NCBI GenBank assembly: GCA_964415195.1
Contig: CAYPYD010000001.1
Coordinates: forward strand, 62,001 to 126,000
Source: WTXA01 sp964415195
GTDB lineage: Bacteria; Bacillota; TC1
Direction: 5' to 3'
Length of the DNA stretch: 64,000 bases
Shown here: positions 7,778 through 17,881 of the stretch, piece after piece
How the letters are laid out: the number at the start of each line of letters is the position of its first letter
How positions within the stretch are numbered: the stretch's first letter is position 1
The notes under the pieces: generated by a model
Told to the model about the DNA's origin: nothing
The model's database searches: none
What the model saw: only the letters and a program-made list of their open reading frames with translations
Position numbers and translations under genes: made by a program

Positions 7778-10700
7778 TTAGTTTTCTTCTTTTTTTAGTT
7801 TTCTTCCTTTTAGTATAAATATAGTTCCTATGCTAGTTAAGGTCAGGGTTGTCAAGAGATATCTTAAGAACATACCACCAGTTTGAGGTATACTGCCTAC
7901 ATAGGTATTATTAAAGCTAAAATCATCAACAGCTTGTAAACCTAAAGTACCTACTCTAAAGTTACTTTGTTCTAGTGATAATGTTCCATCCTCATTTTGA
8001 ACAACTGTAGCTGTTATTGTATATTTAGTACTATCATATGTGTATACAGGTTTATTCTCATCTACTTCTGTAACATTAAAATAGAATGTTCTACCTAAAT
8101 CTTCAAGATTGAAAGTTACATCAGGGAATAATATATTGCCCTTGGCATTATTCTTACCAATTACTTCTTCTCCAATTTTACTTCCGTCTTCTGGATTGAT
8201 CTGTTGAACCATGAAACTAAATTCATTAGTTACCATAGCTTTACCCTTTAAGTATTTTGTTATTTGTAAATCAAGAGAGGTATAACTATTCTTGAACTCT
8301 ATAGTATCAACATCCATTTGATTTTCTTGATTTGAATTTTTTGTTATGCTTTCGATATTAGTAGTTATAGTTCCATCGTCATTATCAGTTATTCTGATTT
8401 CAACTGTATAGGTTGATGTATCGTAGGTATAACCTTCTAACCCACTATTTTCTTCTACTATTGTATAGGTTCTTAAACCTGCATCAGCTTGTGTGAATTC
8501 TAACTTATCAAAATCAACACTGCCCAAATAGGATCCATCTTCTTGTAGTGTACCTTGTAGATTGGTTGCTGAATCTATTAAGGTTTCTCCTTCATAAAGA
8601 TTAAAAGTAAATTGACCAGCTGCTAGTTCTTTACCTATTAGGTTTTTATTAACATCAAATTCAAATTCACCATTAGCAGAATATTCATTAAAGAAGATAG
8701 GAATATTTTCAGGTGTGAAGTTACCTTGATCATCTGATATTATATTACCTTCTTCATCTTCTATCTGTACAACTAAGTTAGCCTGGCCCTTAATATTATA
8801 TACCTTAATTGTAAATTCATATTCATTATCATCGATTACATAACCTGGTAAATTGGTATTTGCTTCCTTCATAACTAAGGTTTTTGTTATTACTAGGTGT
8901 GATGTACCATTTTCTGCATCATCAGGGAATATATAGTCATCACTAAAGTTTAGTAATTGCTCTGGTGCAATACCATTACTTAGTGTAAAATCAACAGTTT
9001 TTCTTCCATTAGGGAGAGTGTCACCGGTGACTCCTGTAAATACTTGAGTGTCTCCATCTAATATTTCAAAATGGAATGGTCTAACAAAGCCTGTACCTAC
9101 TAGGTCCTTTATTGCTTCAGGATTCCAACTTCCGCTCTTAATTGGTGTGTTATAGAAGTTTATTGGTTCTAAATCTCCTACTAAATCAATCGGTACATTT
9201 ACTTCTATTGGATCTGGATTATCACGAAGATAGTCAGTAGGTGCTGTTGTTTCTTGTATTGTATACTTTTCTCCAATTGTAAGGCCTCTGAAAACTACAG
9301 AACCACTTGTTGTTGTTAGGCTTCTAACAAAAACAGGATCTTCTGGGTTTCCACCTCTTAACCAATAAAGGCTGAAAAGTGCTCCATCGATTGCTTGGTC
9401 ATTATCTTTGTTGTATTTATTAACAGTAAGGGAGGTCTTGGTTGTTGAACCACCACCAACTGTAGAGGAAAGTGTTACATTAGTTGTATTTACATTTTCT
9501 ATTACTGAACTTTCACCAACATAGTAGGCAGAGTTGTTAATTTGTGTGCCTAGTATACTATTATCTATGTCAGTTGCAAATCTAAGTATATATGCCAAAT
9601 TATTATCTGGTAGATTTACAGTTAGTATGTACCTACCTGCTAGAGCAGGGTCAGTAGCTGCTTCGTAAGTATAGGTGAAAGGTACTGAAACACCCTGTGC
9701 TTCAACTTGTGATCCTGTTACGAAGTTACCATTAGTACCAATAACGTCTGTATATAGTTTAATTGAAGTTGGATCAAGGGTAAGTCCAAGTGGTAGTATG
9801 TCAACTACTCTTGTGCTGTTTAGTTCACTACCATATTGATTTAAATTGATTGTCCATAATGCTTGTTGGGCATCGATTAAATGTGTGCCGGATTTACCAA
9901 GGATTTCATTCTTTATTTCCCCGGAAATTCCTGTAGGAGGAGATATGACACCTGTATTCAAACCTAGTCCTTCAATACCAGCTATATTACCTCTGCATCT
10001 TATTGTGCCGTTTTCTTTGAAAATCGAGTTTTGTTCTATATCGAGTTCAGCTGTAAATTTAATAGTATATGAATCATTAACAGTTGTACCATTACCAAAA
10101 TCAATGCTAATCAAATCATTGAGATAGGTCGCAGAACTGGTTATAGCGGCAAGGTCCAGGCTATCTCTTGTTCCTGCTGTTTTGGTTATTTGTAGTGAGT
10201 TAGGAACATAGGTCCATTTGACTCCATTTATAGTGCTAAATGATGATTCACTACTTCTTTTAAATTCAGTTATTATTTGACTCAGATCATCAGTTATTTT
10301 TAAATTCTGAAGTTCCATCAAGTTGCTGTTTATTACTATGGAGAAATTTACTCTTGGATTTTCTCCTTGTCTTGTTGTATTTCCTGTGTAAGCACTTGTA
10401 CTTTTTGTTATGACAGAGTTTTGTATTCTGACATTATGTGTATCTGTAGCAGCGGCTACTTCTAATCCTGTTGATTGTGAAAATAGGGCTACTCTAGCTT
10501 GATTAGTAAAGTTACGATCTAGGTTTTGTCCATAAACATTTTGTTTAATCTTGGTCTTTATTGTAAAACTCTGTTGTGTTTGCAGAGCATTAGGGTTAGC
10601 AAAGGATATAGTAAGTGTTCTTCCATCAACACTTATTTCTGCCTTAGGTTCTGTTGTTGTATCTATTTTTTGACTACCCCAATAAATTTCATCTGCTAAA

Positions 10701-12337
10701 TAATCTTGATCGTTTGGCAGAGTATCTACTATTTGGCTAGCTCCGTAGTTGATTAAGTTACTGACAGCTGAAAGAGTCCAGGTTATTGTTCCATTTCTTC
10801 TGTCTTCAGCTGTTAGTGTCTGGTTCCCCTTATCTATAGCTACGTTAGGTACGTTAACACCAATTGTGCCAGTACCTGCACCAGAGATTGTACCTACACC
10901 GTTATCATCGCCGATAAAGTTAGCATCTAGTTCTGCATTATTATTATATCTAGGTGCAGGGTTGGTAACAGTAGCTGGTGCTACTACATCGGTTATGAAA
11001 GTAATAGTTTGTCTTGCAGTTGAGGCATTTGCTACGCCTCTTGGTAAATATATCTTGATTTCAGATGTGCCATCTGGATTATCGACTATTATTCCATAAA
11101 CTTCTGTACTATTTGCAGGGGTATGGGTATCATCATATACGTTTACTACTGTTGAGCCTAGTCTTACAGATGTTCTGTCAAGTATAAGATTAGCTGCAAG
11201 GTTATCAGTTATCACCGCATTGTACATACTTTGATTAGTTGTATTGGCATTAATTGTCCATCTAATTCTGTTACCTTCAACTACTGCACCACTTTTAGCA
11301 ATCCAGTTTGGTGTTACAGTATGTGTTGATTGGTTAGAGTCTATATCAACAAATGCGGCTCCTCCAGAAAGATTTGCTGTGTTATTTATTGTTGTTGCTG
11401 TTAAGTTTCCATAGATATCCCTATTTACTGAGGTTGTGATAACTATGTTCTGAAAACTTGAGCCATTTCTTCCATTTGGTATTAAGTAGGTTAATAGTCC
11501 TGTTGCACTGTTATATGTGTAGTCAACATTTTCTACTAATGTAATACTACCGTGTCTTATTGATTTTAACTGATGTTTTGTAACATCTATTGTATCTGTA
11601 AAGGTACAACCACTAAAGACTCCTGTTGCTGGTTGCAACTGTACATTCCAAACCAGGTCTCTAGTTTGGTGATTATAGCTGGTTACTGTTTTTGTTACGC
11701 TTGTTGGTGTTGTTGGAGGTGGTACTGGAACGGTAATTTCTAAATTAATTCCAGTGGTGTCATCTATTGGTATATATATTGTTTCTGTTGTTCCTTGTGC
11801 CACTAGGCTAAGATCGAAGGTAAAATCAAATTGCATATTACCATGTATCTCGTATTCGTTTAGATCGTCAACATAGTCTGTGAACTCAACTTTTATACTC
11901 CATGATTCATCAATATCTTGGATGAATGTATAGTTAGCAATTGGTCGTCCACCATTACCTAAGATTGATCCATTGGTAGGAGTCGTAATTCTTAGTTCAT
12001 CTGGTAGATCTATCATATAGAAATCACCGGCGGTTACTGTTCTTTCAGGTTCACCAGTATCAATGTTTACATTGTCTTTTATTTCAAATCCATATATGGC
12101 TCTGAAACTATCAATTAAGCTGCTGTCTGGTATATCATATGGGGCTCCCAAATTAATAAATGAACCACCACTTTTCAACTTATAGCTTAGTTCTAATGAT
12201 CTTACTATGTCACTGTTGGCTGTCTGATCAACCGGAGCAGCAAACACAGTTGAGTAAGGTGTAAGCATAGTTATGAACATTACTATACTTAGTAGAAGTG
12301 CGTTCATTTTATTAAATTTTCTTTTTAGTTTTTTCAT
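7778..12337 (-). CDS. Sortase-anchored multidomain surface adhesin/pilin-like protein (1519 aa)
   Basis: Secreted protein fixed to the cell wall. A signal peptide occupies residues 1-33 (KRKFNK basic region, hydrophobic core, cleavage near VFAAP). Residues ~40-950 hold a series of adhesin-like beta domains sharing a W-N/T-I-x-L/N core (VWNVQLQ, IRWTINA, ITWTLSA, ALWTINL) typical of surface-anchored collagen/fibrinogen-binding repeats. A Cna-B-type domain follows at ~965-1060 (SLTVNKYNKD to YTIQETTAP). Three pilin-type isopeptide domains follow, starting near 1070, 1214 and 1349, with YxYDxxxYTxxxxV signatures. The sorting signal is IPQTGG (1483-1488), a hydrophobic segment and a basic tail; Ile replaces the usual Leu. 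GGAGG precedes the ATG. No sortase gene is in the window. Confidence 0.9.
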   Translation of the reverse strand: MKKLKRKFNKMNALLLSIVMFITMLTPYSTVFAAPVDQTANSDIVRSLELSYKLKSGGSFINLGAPYDIPDSSLIDSFRAIYGFEIKDNVNIDTGEPERTVTAGDFYMIDLPDELRITTPTNGSILGNGGRPIANYTFIQDIDESWSIKVEFTDYVDDLNEYEIHGNMQFDFTFDLSLVAQGTTETIYIPIDDTTGINLEITVPVPPPTTPTSVTKTVTSYNHQTRDLVWNVQLQPATGVFSGCTFTDTIDVTKHQLKSIRHGSITLVENVDYTYNSATGLLTYLIPNGRNGSSFQNIVITTSVNRDIYGNLTATTINNTANLSGGAAFVDIDSNQSTHTVTPNWIAKSGAVVEGNRIRWTINANTTNQSMYNAVITDNLAANLILDRTSVRLGSTVVNVYDDTHTPANSTEVYGIIVDNPDGTSEIKIYLPRGVANASTARQTITFITDVVAPATVTNPAPRYNNNAELDANFIGDDNGVGTISGAGTGTIGVNVPNVAIDKGNQTLTAEDRRNGTITWTLSAVSNLINYGASQIVDTLPNDQDYLADEIYWGSQKIDTTTEPKAEISVDGRTLTISFANPNALQTQQSFTIKTKIKQNVYGQNLDRNFTNQARVALFSQSTGLEVAAATDTHNVRIQNSVITKSTSAYTGNTTRQGENPRVNFSIVINSNLMELQNLKITDDLSQIITEFKRSSESSFSTINGVKWTYVPNSLQITKTAGTRDSLDLAAITSSATYLNDLISIDFGNGTTVNDSYTIKFTAELDIEQNSIFKENGTIRCRGNIAGIEGLGLNTGVISPPTGISGEIKNEILGKSGTHLIDAQQALWTINLNQYGSELNSTRVVDILPLGLTLDPTSIKLYTDVIGTNGNFVTGSQVEAQGVSVPFTYTYEAATDPALAGRYILTVNLPDNNLAYILRFATDIDNSILGTQINNSAYYVGESSVIENVNTTNVTLSSTVGGGSTTKTSLTVNKYNKDNDQAIDGALFSLYWLRGGNPEDPVFVRSLTTTSGSVVFRGLTIGEKYTIQETTAPTDYLRDNPDPIEVNVPIDLVGDLEPINFYNTPIKSGSWNPEAIKDLVGTGFVRPFHFEILDGDTQVFTGVTGDTLPNGRKTVDFTLSNGIAPEQLLNFSDDYIFPDDAENGTSHLVITKTLVMKEANTNLPGYVIDDNEYEFTIKVYNIKGQANLVVQIEDEEGNIISDDQGNFTPENIPIFFNEYSANGEFEFDVNKNLIGKELAAGQFTFNLYEGETLIDSATNLQGTLQEDGSYLGSVDFDKLEFTQADAGLRTYTIVEENSGLEGYTYDTSTYTVEIRITDNDDGTITTNIESITKNSNQENQMDVDTIEFKNSYTSLDLQITKYLKGKAMVTNEFSFMVQQINPEDGSKIGEEVIGKNNAKGNILFPDVTFNLEDLGRTFYFNVTEVDENKPVYTYDSTKYTITATVVQNEDGTLSLEQSNFRVGTLGLQAVDDFSFNNTYVGSIPQTGGMFLRYLLTTLTLTSIGTIFILKGRKLKKEEN

Positions 12338-12393
12338 CTAGGAACCTCCTGTTTTTTATTATATATATTCAAATAACCATTCTCATTTAGTAT

Positions 12394-12422
12394 ATTTTAT
12401 CAGTTGTATATATATATATCAA
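12394..12422 (-). promoter_or_regulatory. Probable promoter of the surface adhesin gene
   Basis: On the minus strand, TTGATA (complement of 12417-12422), a 17-base spacer that is largely a TA repeat, and TAAAAT (complement of 12394-12399). This leaves a leader of about 50 bases before the ATG at 12337. Confidence 0.55.
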
Positions 12423-12580
12423 CACTTAACCCCAATCTTTAGCTGTGATTTAACATCTATATAATAAAATTGTATTTTAAAATTTTCTATTTAAGTATAT
12501 ATTGATAAAAATCACTCTTCAATATATAGTAAGTAAAGAGTTTATATTTAAATAATTAGAAATAAAATTATGAGGTAAAT

Positions 12581-13489
12581 ATGAGGAAGAAAGATTTGTT
12601 TTTAGCTTTGTTGGTTGTCATCATTTGGGGTTCTACCTTTACTGTGATAAAGTTGGGTCTAATTGGCATGCCGCCAATGGTTTTGGTGGCTCTTCGTTTT
12701 ACTGTAGCTGCGTTTCCTGCTGTATTTCTAATTAAAAAACCTGAGATTGCCTGGAAGTATATTGTTGCTTATGGTCTGACTGCAGGTTTGGGTCAGTTTG
12801 CTTGTGATATTTATTCTCTTTATTTGGGTATGCCTGCTGGGATTGCTTCTGTTATTATGCAGTCTCATGTATTTCTTACTTTCATATTTGCTTTTCTTAT
12901 CTTGAAGGATAAGATTGATGGCAAGGAGATTTTAGGACTTATTATTGCGACTATTGGTATTATACTACTTAGTCTTAATGTTGGTTTTGATGAGATTGTG
13001 ACTGTTCCGCCTATTAGTTTGTTTTTGCAGTTGTTGGCTGCTGGTTTTTGGGCTTTTTCTAGTATTGTTATTAAGAAGGCAGCCAGGGCTGCTAAAAAAG
13101 AGAAGAAGAAGTTGGATGTTTTTGGTCTGGTGGTTTGGAGTAGTCTTATTCCTATCATTCCATTTTTTATTTTTGGTATGTTGTTGGATTCACCGGAGGT
13201 TGTATACAAGTCCATCATTGGTCTTGATCTTAATTATATGTTGATCATAATTTATCTTTCATATGCTGCTACTTTGTTTGGTTTTTCTATCTGGGGTAGA
13301 TTATTGAGGTCTTATGATGCTGGAAAGGTTGCTCTATTATCACTTCTTGTTCCTGTTAGTGGTTTGTTTATTGGCTGGGTTGTTATGGGTGAGGTATTAT
13401 CAAATGTGCAGATAATGGGTGTTGTTACTGTTATTCTTGGTTTGTTGGTTGCTTATTATGGTGTGCCAAAGATTAAGTTTGAAAGATAA
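12581..13489 (+). CDS. DMT-superfamily (EamA) transporter
   Basis: Ten-segment membrane transporter of 302 residues in the drug/metabolite family. It begins with the family's typical first helix (LALLVVIIWGSTFTVIKLGL) and shows two EamA halves, the second after a basic cytoplasmic loop (KKAARAAKKEKKKLD, about 160-175). Family members export amino acids, metabolites or drugs, and the substrate is not readable. The N-terminal end is set by ATG at 12581 behind GAGG. It stands alone between the adhesin promoter region and the HD-GYP gene. Its coding strand is notably G/T-rich compared with uvrA downstream. Confidence 0.85.
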   Translation: MRKKDLFLALLVVIIWGSTFTVIKLGLIGMPPMVLVALRFTVAAFPAVFLIKKPEIAWKYIVAYGLTAGLGQFACDIYSLYLGMPAGIASVIMQSHVFLTFIFAFLILKDKIDGKEILGLIIATIGIILLSLNVGFDEIVTVPPISLFLQLLAAGFWAFSSIVIKKAARAAKKEKKKLDVFGLVVWSSLIPIIPFFIFGMLLDSPEVVYKSIIGLDLNYMLIIIYLSYAATLFGFSIWGRLLRSYDAGKVALLSLLVPVSGLFIGWVVMGEVLSNVQIMGVVTVILGLLVAYYGVPKIKFER

Positions 13490-13618
13490 TTATACTTGTT
13501 ATTCTATTTTAACTTTATAGTATTTTATATAATCATATAGTATAATAATCGTAAGATTTATTATTCAAATAGAATCAATTTTATAATTAGATAGATTATT
13601 AAGAAATAAGAGGTTTCT

Positions 13619-14893
13619 ATGAAAAAAATGTTAGGCTATAAAAGCATTAAGTTTGAAGCAGAATTGGAAGAAGAATATAGTAAACATATATCCTTTAAGG
13701 ATATAAAGCTCATACGATTTGCCTTTGTATTGTTCGTAGTTTTATATGCACTTTTTAGTTGGACAGATTACACCTTAGTTCCCCAATGGTTTGATACCTT
13801 TTTTGTTATAAGATTTTATATAGTAATTCCAACCATGCTAGCAACCATAGCTTTTTCCTTTCATCCTAATTTTTATAGGATAAAACAACAAATTTTACTT
13901 TTTAATTTTATGCTAGGTGGTTTTGGTGTTGCAACTATGTTAATAGTTGAACCCTTAAATATCATATATTATGGAGGTTTATTTTTAGTTCTCACTTCAG
14001 GCTATTTTATTCTCAATTTGAGTTTTCATTACTCAATTATTGGAGGATTTAGCATCCTTATATATTTTATACTGGGGATAATATTATTTAGTACGTATTC
14101 ATTAATTATATCAGGAGTAATACTATTCCTAATTGCTCAGAATTTAATTGGAGCTTATGGTACATATCATATTGAACGATTCAGACGTAATGAATTTTTA
14201 AATATTCATAATCTAGGACTAGAACAAATACAACTAAGTAAAATGATTGATGAAAAAATCAAGGAAATTTCTGAAACACAAATATCTACAATAATAGCAC
14301 TCGCTAAACTGGCTGAATCAAGAGACTTTGAAATAGGTGAACATATAGAAAGAGTTGGGGAAGTATGTTTTAAAATTGCAGAAGCATTACCGGAAAGTTA
14401 CTTCACAAATGAATCTGAAAAGAAAGAATTCTGCGAAAAATTACATCACGCTAGCATTCTTCATGATATTGGAAAGGTTGCTATACCAGACAATATTTTA
14501 AATAAGCCAGGAACATTAAGTGATGAAGAATATACTGTAATGAGAAGACATACAAAAATTGGAAGTGGAACTCTTGCGAAACTTCACGAACAAAATCCTC
14601 ACAACTATTTTATTAAACTGGGAATAGAAATTACCCGTTCACATCATGAACGGTGGGATGGCAAGGGATATCCTGATGGCTTGAAAGAAAATGAAATTCC
14701 TCTATCAGCTAGAATAATGGCTATTTCAGATGTTTATGATGCTTTAATCAGTAAAAGACCATATAAGGCTGCCTATTCCCATGAGCAAGCGATAGAAATA
14801 ATAAAAGAAGAATCTGGTACCCATTTTGATCCAGCTATTGTTAAGTTGTTTTTAAATATTTTTGAAAATCCTTCAATTTTCGATACTATATAA
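13619..14893 (+). CDS. Membrane-anchored HD-GYP domain protein (probable cyclic-di-GMP phosphodiesterase)
   Basis: The 424-residue protein has six or so membrane segments in residues ~30-185, a short linker helix, and a C-terminal HD-GYP domain from ~215. The metal-binding HD pair is in SILHDIGKVAIPD (~280). HHERWDGKGYPDGL (~341-354) is the diagnostic HD-GYP box, and ISDVYDALISKRPYKAA completes the site. These residues are intact, so hydrolysis of cyclic di-GMP to GMP is expected. The N-terminal membrane module has no recognised sensor motif. Cyclic di-GMP commonly controls type IV pili and adhesins, both encoded here, but a link is inference. It is a single gene with its own terminator. Confidence 0.88.
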   Translation: MKKMLGYKSIKFEAELEEEYSKHISFKDIKLIRFAFVLFVVLYALFSWTDYTLVPQWFDTFFVIRFYIVIPTMLATIAFSFHPNFYRIKQQILLFNFMLGGFGVATMLIVEPLNIIYYGGLFLVLTSGYFILNLSFHYSIIGGFSILIYFILGIILFSTYSLIISGVILFLIAQNLIGAYGTYHIERFRRNEFLNIHNLGLEQIQLSKMIDEKIKEISETQISTIIALAKLAESRDFEIGEHIERVGEVCFKIAEALPESYFTNESEKKEFCEKLHHASILHDIGKVAIPDNILNKPGTLSDEEYTVMRRHTKIGSGTLAKLHEQNPHNYFIKLGIEITRSHHERWDGKGYPDGLKENEIPLSARIMAISDVYDALISKRPYKAAYSHEQAIEIIKEESGTHFDPAIVKLFLNIFENPSIFDTI

Positions 14894-14904
14894 TAAGAAA
14901 AAAC

Positions 14905-14940
14905 AAACCTTAGTCGATTAATATTGACTAAGGTTTTTCT
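14905..14940 (+). terminator. Rho-independent terminator after the HD-GYP gene
   Basis: AAACCTTAGTC (14905-14915) pairs perfectly with GACTAAGGTTT (14926-14936) and is followed by T-rich sequence. Confidence 0.85.
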
Positions 14941-14975
14941 ATTGTGAAACTAAAATTTAAACACAGTCATTAAAC

Positions 14976-15004
14976 TTGCTAGACCACCAACTAAAAGGTA
15001 TAAT
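14976..15004 (+). promoter_or_regulatory. Probable sigma-A promoter of the uvrA operon
   Basis: TTGCTA (14976-14981), 17-base spacer, perfect TATAAT (14999-15004). No LexA-type GAAC...GTTC box is visible between the terminator and the ATG, so SOS control is not evident. Confidence 0.6.
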
Positions 15005-15040
15005 TTTAGGTAATGGACACAAAACAAGAAAGGTTACAAC

Positions 15041-17881
15041 ATGAAAGACAAACTAATAATAAAAGGCGCAAGAGAACACAACCTCAAAAACATAAACATA
15101 GAACTACCAAGAGATAAAATGATAGTAATGACCGGAGTATCAGGAAGCGGAAAAACCTCCCTGGCCTTCGATACCATATACGCAGAAGGACAAAGAAGAT
15201 ACGTAGAATCACTATCCTCCTATGCAAGACAGTTTTTAGGACAAATGGAAAAACCAGACGTAGACTACATAGAAGGACTATCACCTGCCATCTCCATAGA
15301 CCAAAAACACAGAAGCAAAAACCCAAGATCAACAGTAGGTACAGTAACAGAAATATACGACTACCTAAGACTACTATACGCAAGAGTCGGAACAGTATAC
15401 TGCCACAACTGCGGAGCAGAAATAAAAAAACAAACAATACCACAAATGGTAGACAAAGTAATGCTCCTAGAAGAAGGCACAAAAACCCTACTCCTAGCCC
15501 CACTAGTAAGAGGCAGAAAAGGAGAATACACCAAACTATTCGAAAAACTAAAAAAAGACGGCTTCGTCAGAGTAAAAGTAGACGGCGAAATCAGAGAAAC
15601 CAGCGAAGACATCATACTAGATAAAAACAAAAAACACACCATAGAAGCAGTAGTCGACAGACTAATCATCAAAGAAGGCATAGAAAGAAGACTAGCTGAC
15701 TCCTTTGAGATTGCCTTAAAATTAGGAGAAGGACTAGCCAAAATAGAACCAGAAAATGCTGAAGAAATACTCTTCAGCGAAAACTTCGTCTGCCTGGAAT
15801 GTGGAGTAACCATAGAAGAAGTAGAACCAAGACTATTCTCCTTCAACACCCCCTACGGAAGTTGCCCTGAATGTACAGGACTAGGCTTCACCCAAACCTT
15901 CTCAAAAGACATGATCATACCAGACGATAGTCTATCCATAAATGACGGAGCAATAAACGTAGGACCATGGAACTCAAAAATCAGCGACTACTACCCAAGC
16001 CTACTAGATGGACTAGCCAAACACTTTGGCTTCACTTTAGATCAACCATTTAATGAATTAAGTGACGAAATACAAAACATAATACTCTACGGAAGCATAG
16101 AACCAATACCCTTTGTCTACAAATCCAAGGAAGGCAGAATCTGGAACTTTACCAAACCCTTCGAAGGCATAATACCAAACCTCAAAAGAAGATACCGTGA
16201 AACAACAAGCGAAGGCATAAAAGAAGAAATAGAAAGCTACATGGAAATAAAAAAATGCCCAGCCTGTGATGGCAAAAGACTAAAACCAGACGCACTAAGT
16301 GTTTTAGTAGGAGGCATAAACATCTCCGACCTATCAGACATGTCAATAACCAAGGCCATAGAATTTGTAAACAACCTAGAACTAAACGAAAGAGACACCA
16401 TTATAGCCCTGCAAATATTCAAAGAAATAAAAGAAAGACTAAACTTCCTAAACAACGTAGGACTAAACTACCTAACTCTAAGTAGAGGAGCCGCAACCCT
16501 CTCAGGAGGAGAATCACAAAGAATAAGACTAGCAACTCAGATCGGATCTGGGTTAGTTGGAGTGCTATACATCTTGGATGAACCAAGTATAGGACTACAT
16601 CAACGTGATAACATCAAGCTGATTGAATCACTAATGAACCTAAGAGACATAGGCAACACACTGATCATAGTCGAACACGACGAAGAAACCATGCTCAGCG
16701 CCGATGTACTAGTAGACATAGGACCAAGAGCCGGACTAGAAGGTGGGAGAGTAGTAGCCATGGGAACACCACAAGAAGTAATAGACAACCCCAACTCACT
16801 CACTGGACAATACTTAAGCGGAAAACGAAGCATAAAAATACCAGAGACTAGACGCAAACAAGGAGAAGACTATCTTGAAATAACTGGAGCCAGCGAGAAC
16901 AATCTCCAAAATGTCGACCTGAAAATACCATTAGGAATATTTACCTGCGTAACTGGCGTATCAGGTAGCGGTAAAAGTACACTAATAAACCAAATCCTCT
17001 ACAAAGCTTTAGCAAGACATATTAACAAAAGAAAAGAAAGCCCGGGTAAACACAAAACAATAAAAGGTGTAGAAAAAATTGACAAAATAATCGATATTGA
17101 TCAATCACCAATAGGTAGAACACCAAGATCAAACCCAGCAACCTACACAGGCGTCTTTGACCATATTAGAGAGTTAATGGCCTCAACCAAAGAATCCAAA
17201 AGCCGAGGCTATAAAAATGGCCGTTTTAGTTTCAATGTTAAAGGCGGACGTTGTGAAAACTGTAAAGGTGATGGCATAATCCAAATAGAAATGCACTTCC
17301 TCCCAGATGTTTATGTACCCTGCGAAGTCTGTGAAGGAAAAAGATACAATAGAGAAACATTAGATGTTACCTATAAGGGTAAGAACATAGCTGACATACT
17401 TGATATGACTGTAGAAGAAGCCTTTGTATTCTTCGAGAACATACCTAAGATAAAGCGGAAGATGGAAACTTTAATGGATGTAGGATTAAGCTACATTAAA
17501 CTGGGGCAACCAGCTACCACCCTCTCAGGTGGAGAAGCCCAAAGAATTAAACTAGCAACCGAACTATCAAAAAGAAGCACAGGAAAAACCTTCTATATCT
17601 TAGACGAACCAACAACAGGACTACACTTCTTTGATATAGAAAAACTACTACATGTATTAGATAAACTTGTAGATAAAGGGAACACAGTAGTAGTTATCGA
17701 ACACAATTTAGACGTTATCAAAACAGCTGACCATATAATTGATTTAGGACCAGAAGGTGGTACAGGAGGCGGACTAATAATCGCCGAAGGAACACCAGAA
17801 GAAGTAGCAAAAATGGAAGTTTCCTACACAGGACAATATTTAAAGGAAATTCTAAATGGAGAAAATAGAAAAAAAACTTAG
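15041..17881 (+). CDS. uvrA: Excinuclease ABC subunit A
   Basis: DNA-damage recognition ATPase of nucleotide excision repair, 946 residues, normal length. Two ABC modules are present, with Walker A at ~33-40 (GVSGSGKTSLAF) and ~640 (GVSGSGKSTLIN). Signature motifs LSGGESQRIRLA and LSGGEAQRIKLA are each followed by a Walker B (ILDEPSIGLH, ILDEPTTGLH). The zinc modules CHNCGAEI and CLECG...CPEC lie in the first half, and CENCKGDG...CEVCEGKR in the second. It partners with UvrB (not in this window) and UvrC, whose gene overlaps its last 26 bases. The first two thirds of the coding strand are strikingly A/C-rich, relaxing toward the 3' end. Confidence 0.98.
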   Translation: MKDKLIIKGAREHNLKNINIELPRDKMIVMTGVSGSGKTSLAFDTIYAEGQRRYVESLSSYARQFLGQMEKPDVDYIEGLSPAISIDQKHRSKNPRSTVGTVTEIYDYLRLLYARVGTVYCHNCGAEIKKQTIPQMVDKVMLLEEGTKTLLLAPLVRGRKGEYTKLFEKLKKDGFVRVKVDGEIRETSEDIILDKNKKHTIEAVVDRLIIKEGIERRLADSFEIALKLGEGLAKIEPENAEEILFSENFVCLECGVTIEEVEPRLFSFNTPYGSCPECTGLGFTQTFSKDMIIPDDSLSINDGAINVGPWNSKISDYYPSLLDGLAKHFGFTLDQPFNELSDEIQNIILYGSIEPIPFVYKSKEGRIWNFTKPFEGIIPNLKRRYRETTSEGIKEEIESYMEIKKCPACDGKRLKPDALSVLVGGINISDLSDMSITKAIEFVNNLELNERDTIIALQIFKEIKERLNFLNNVGLNYLTLSRGAATLSGGESQRIRLATQIGSGLVGVLYILDEPSIGLHQRDNIKLIESLMNLRDIGNTLIIVEHDEETMLSADVLVDIGPRAGLEGGRVVAMGTPQEVIDNPNSLTGQYLSGKRSIKIPETRRKQGEDYLEITGASENNLQNVDLKIPLGIFTCVTGVSGSGKSTLINQILYKALARHINKRKESPGKHKTIKGVEKIDKIIDIDQSPIGRTPRSNPATYTGVFDHIRELMASTKESKSRGYKNGRFSFNVKGGRCENCKGDGIIQIEMHFLPDVYVPCEVCEGKRYNRETLDVTYKGKNIADILDMTVEEAFVFFENIPKIKRKMETLMDVGLSYIKLGQPATTLSGGEAQRIKLATELSKRSTGKTFYILDEPTTGLHFFDIEKLLHVLDKLVDKGNTVVVIEHNLDVIKTADHIIDLGPEGGTGGGLIIAEGTPEEVAKMEVSYTGQYLKEILNGENRKKT

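Noticed and set aside
14941..15040. LexA/SOS box ahead of uvrA
   Set aside because: No GAAC-four-GTTC type palindrome is present between the terminator and the start codon.
15084..15849. Minus-strand open frames across uvrA
   Set aside because: They are low-complexity shadows of the A/C-rich uvrA coding strand, without ribosome sites or family motifs.
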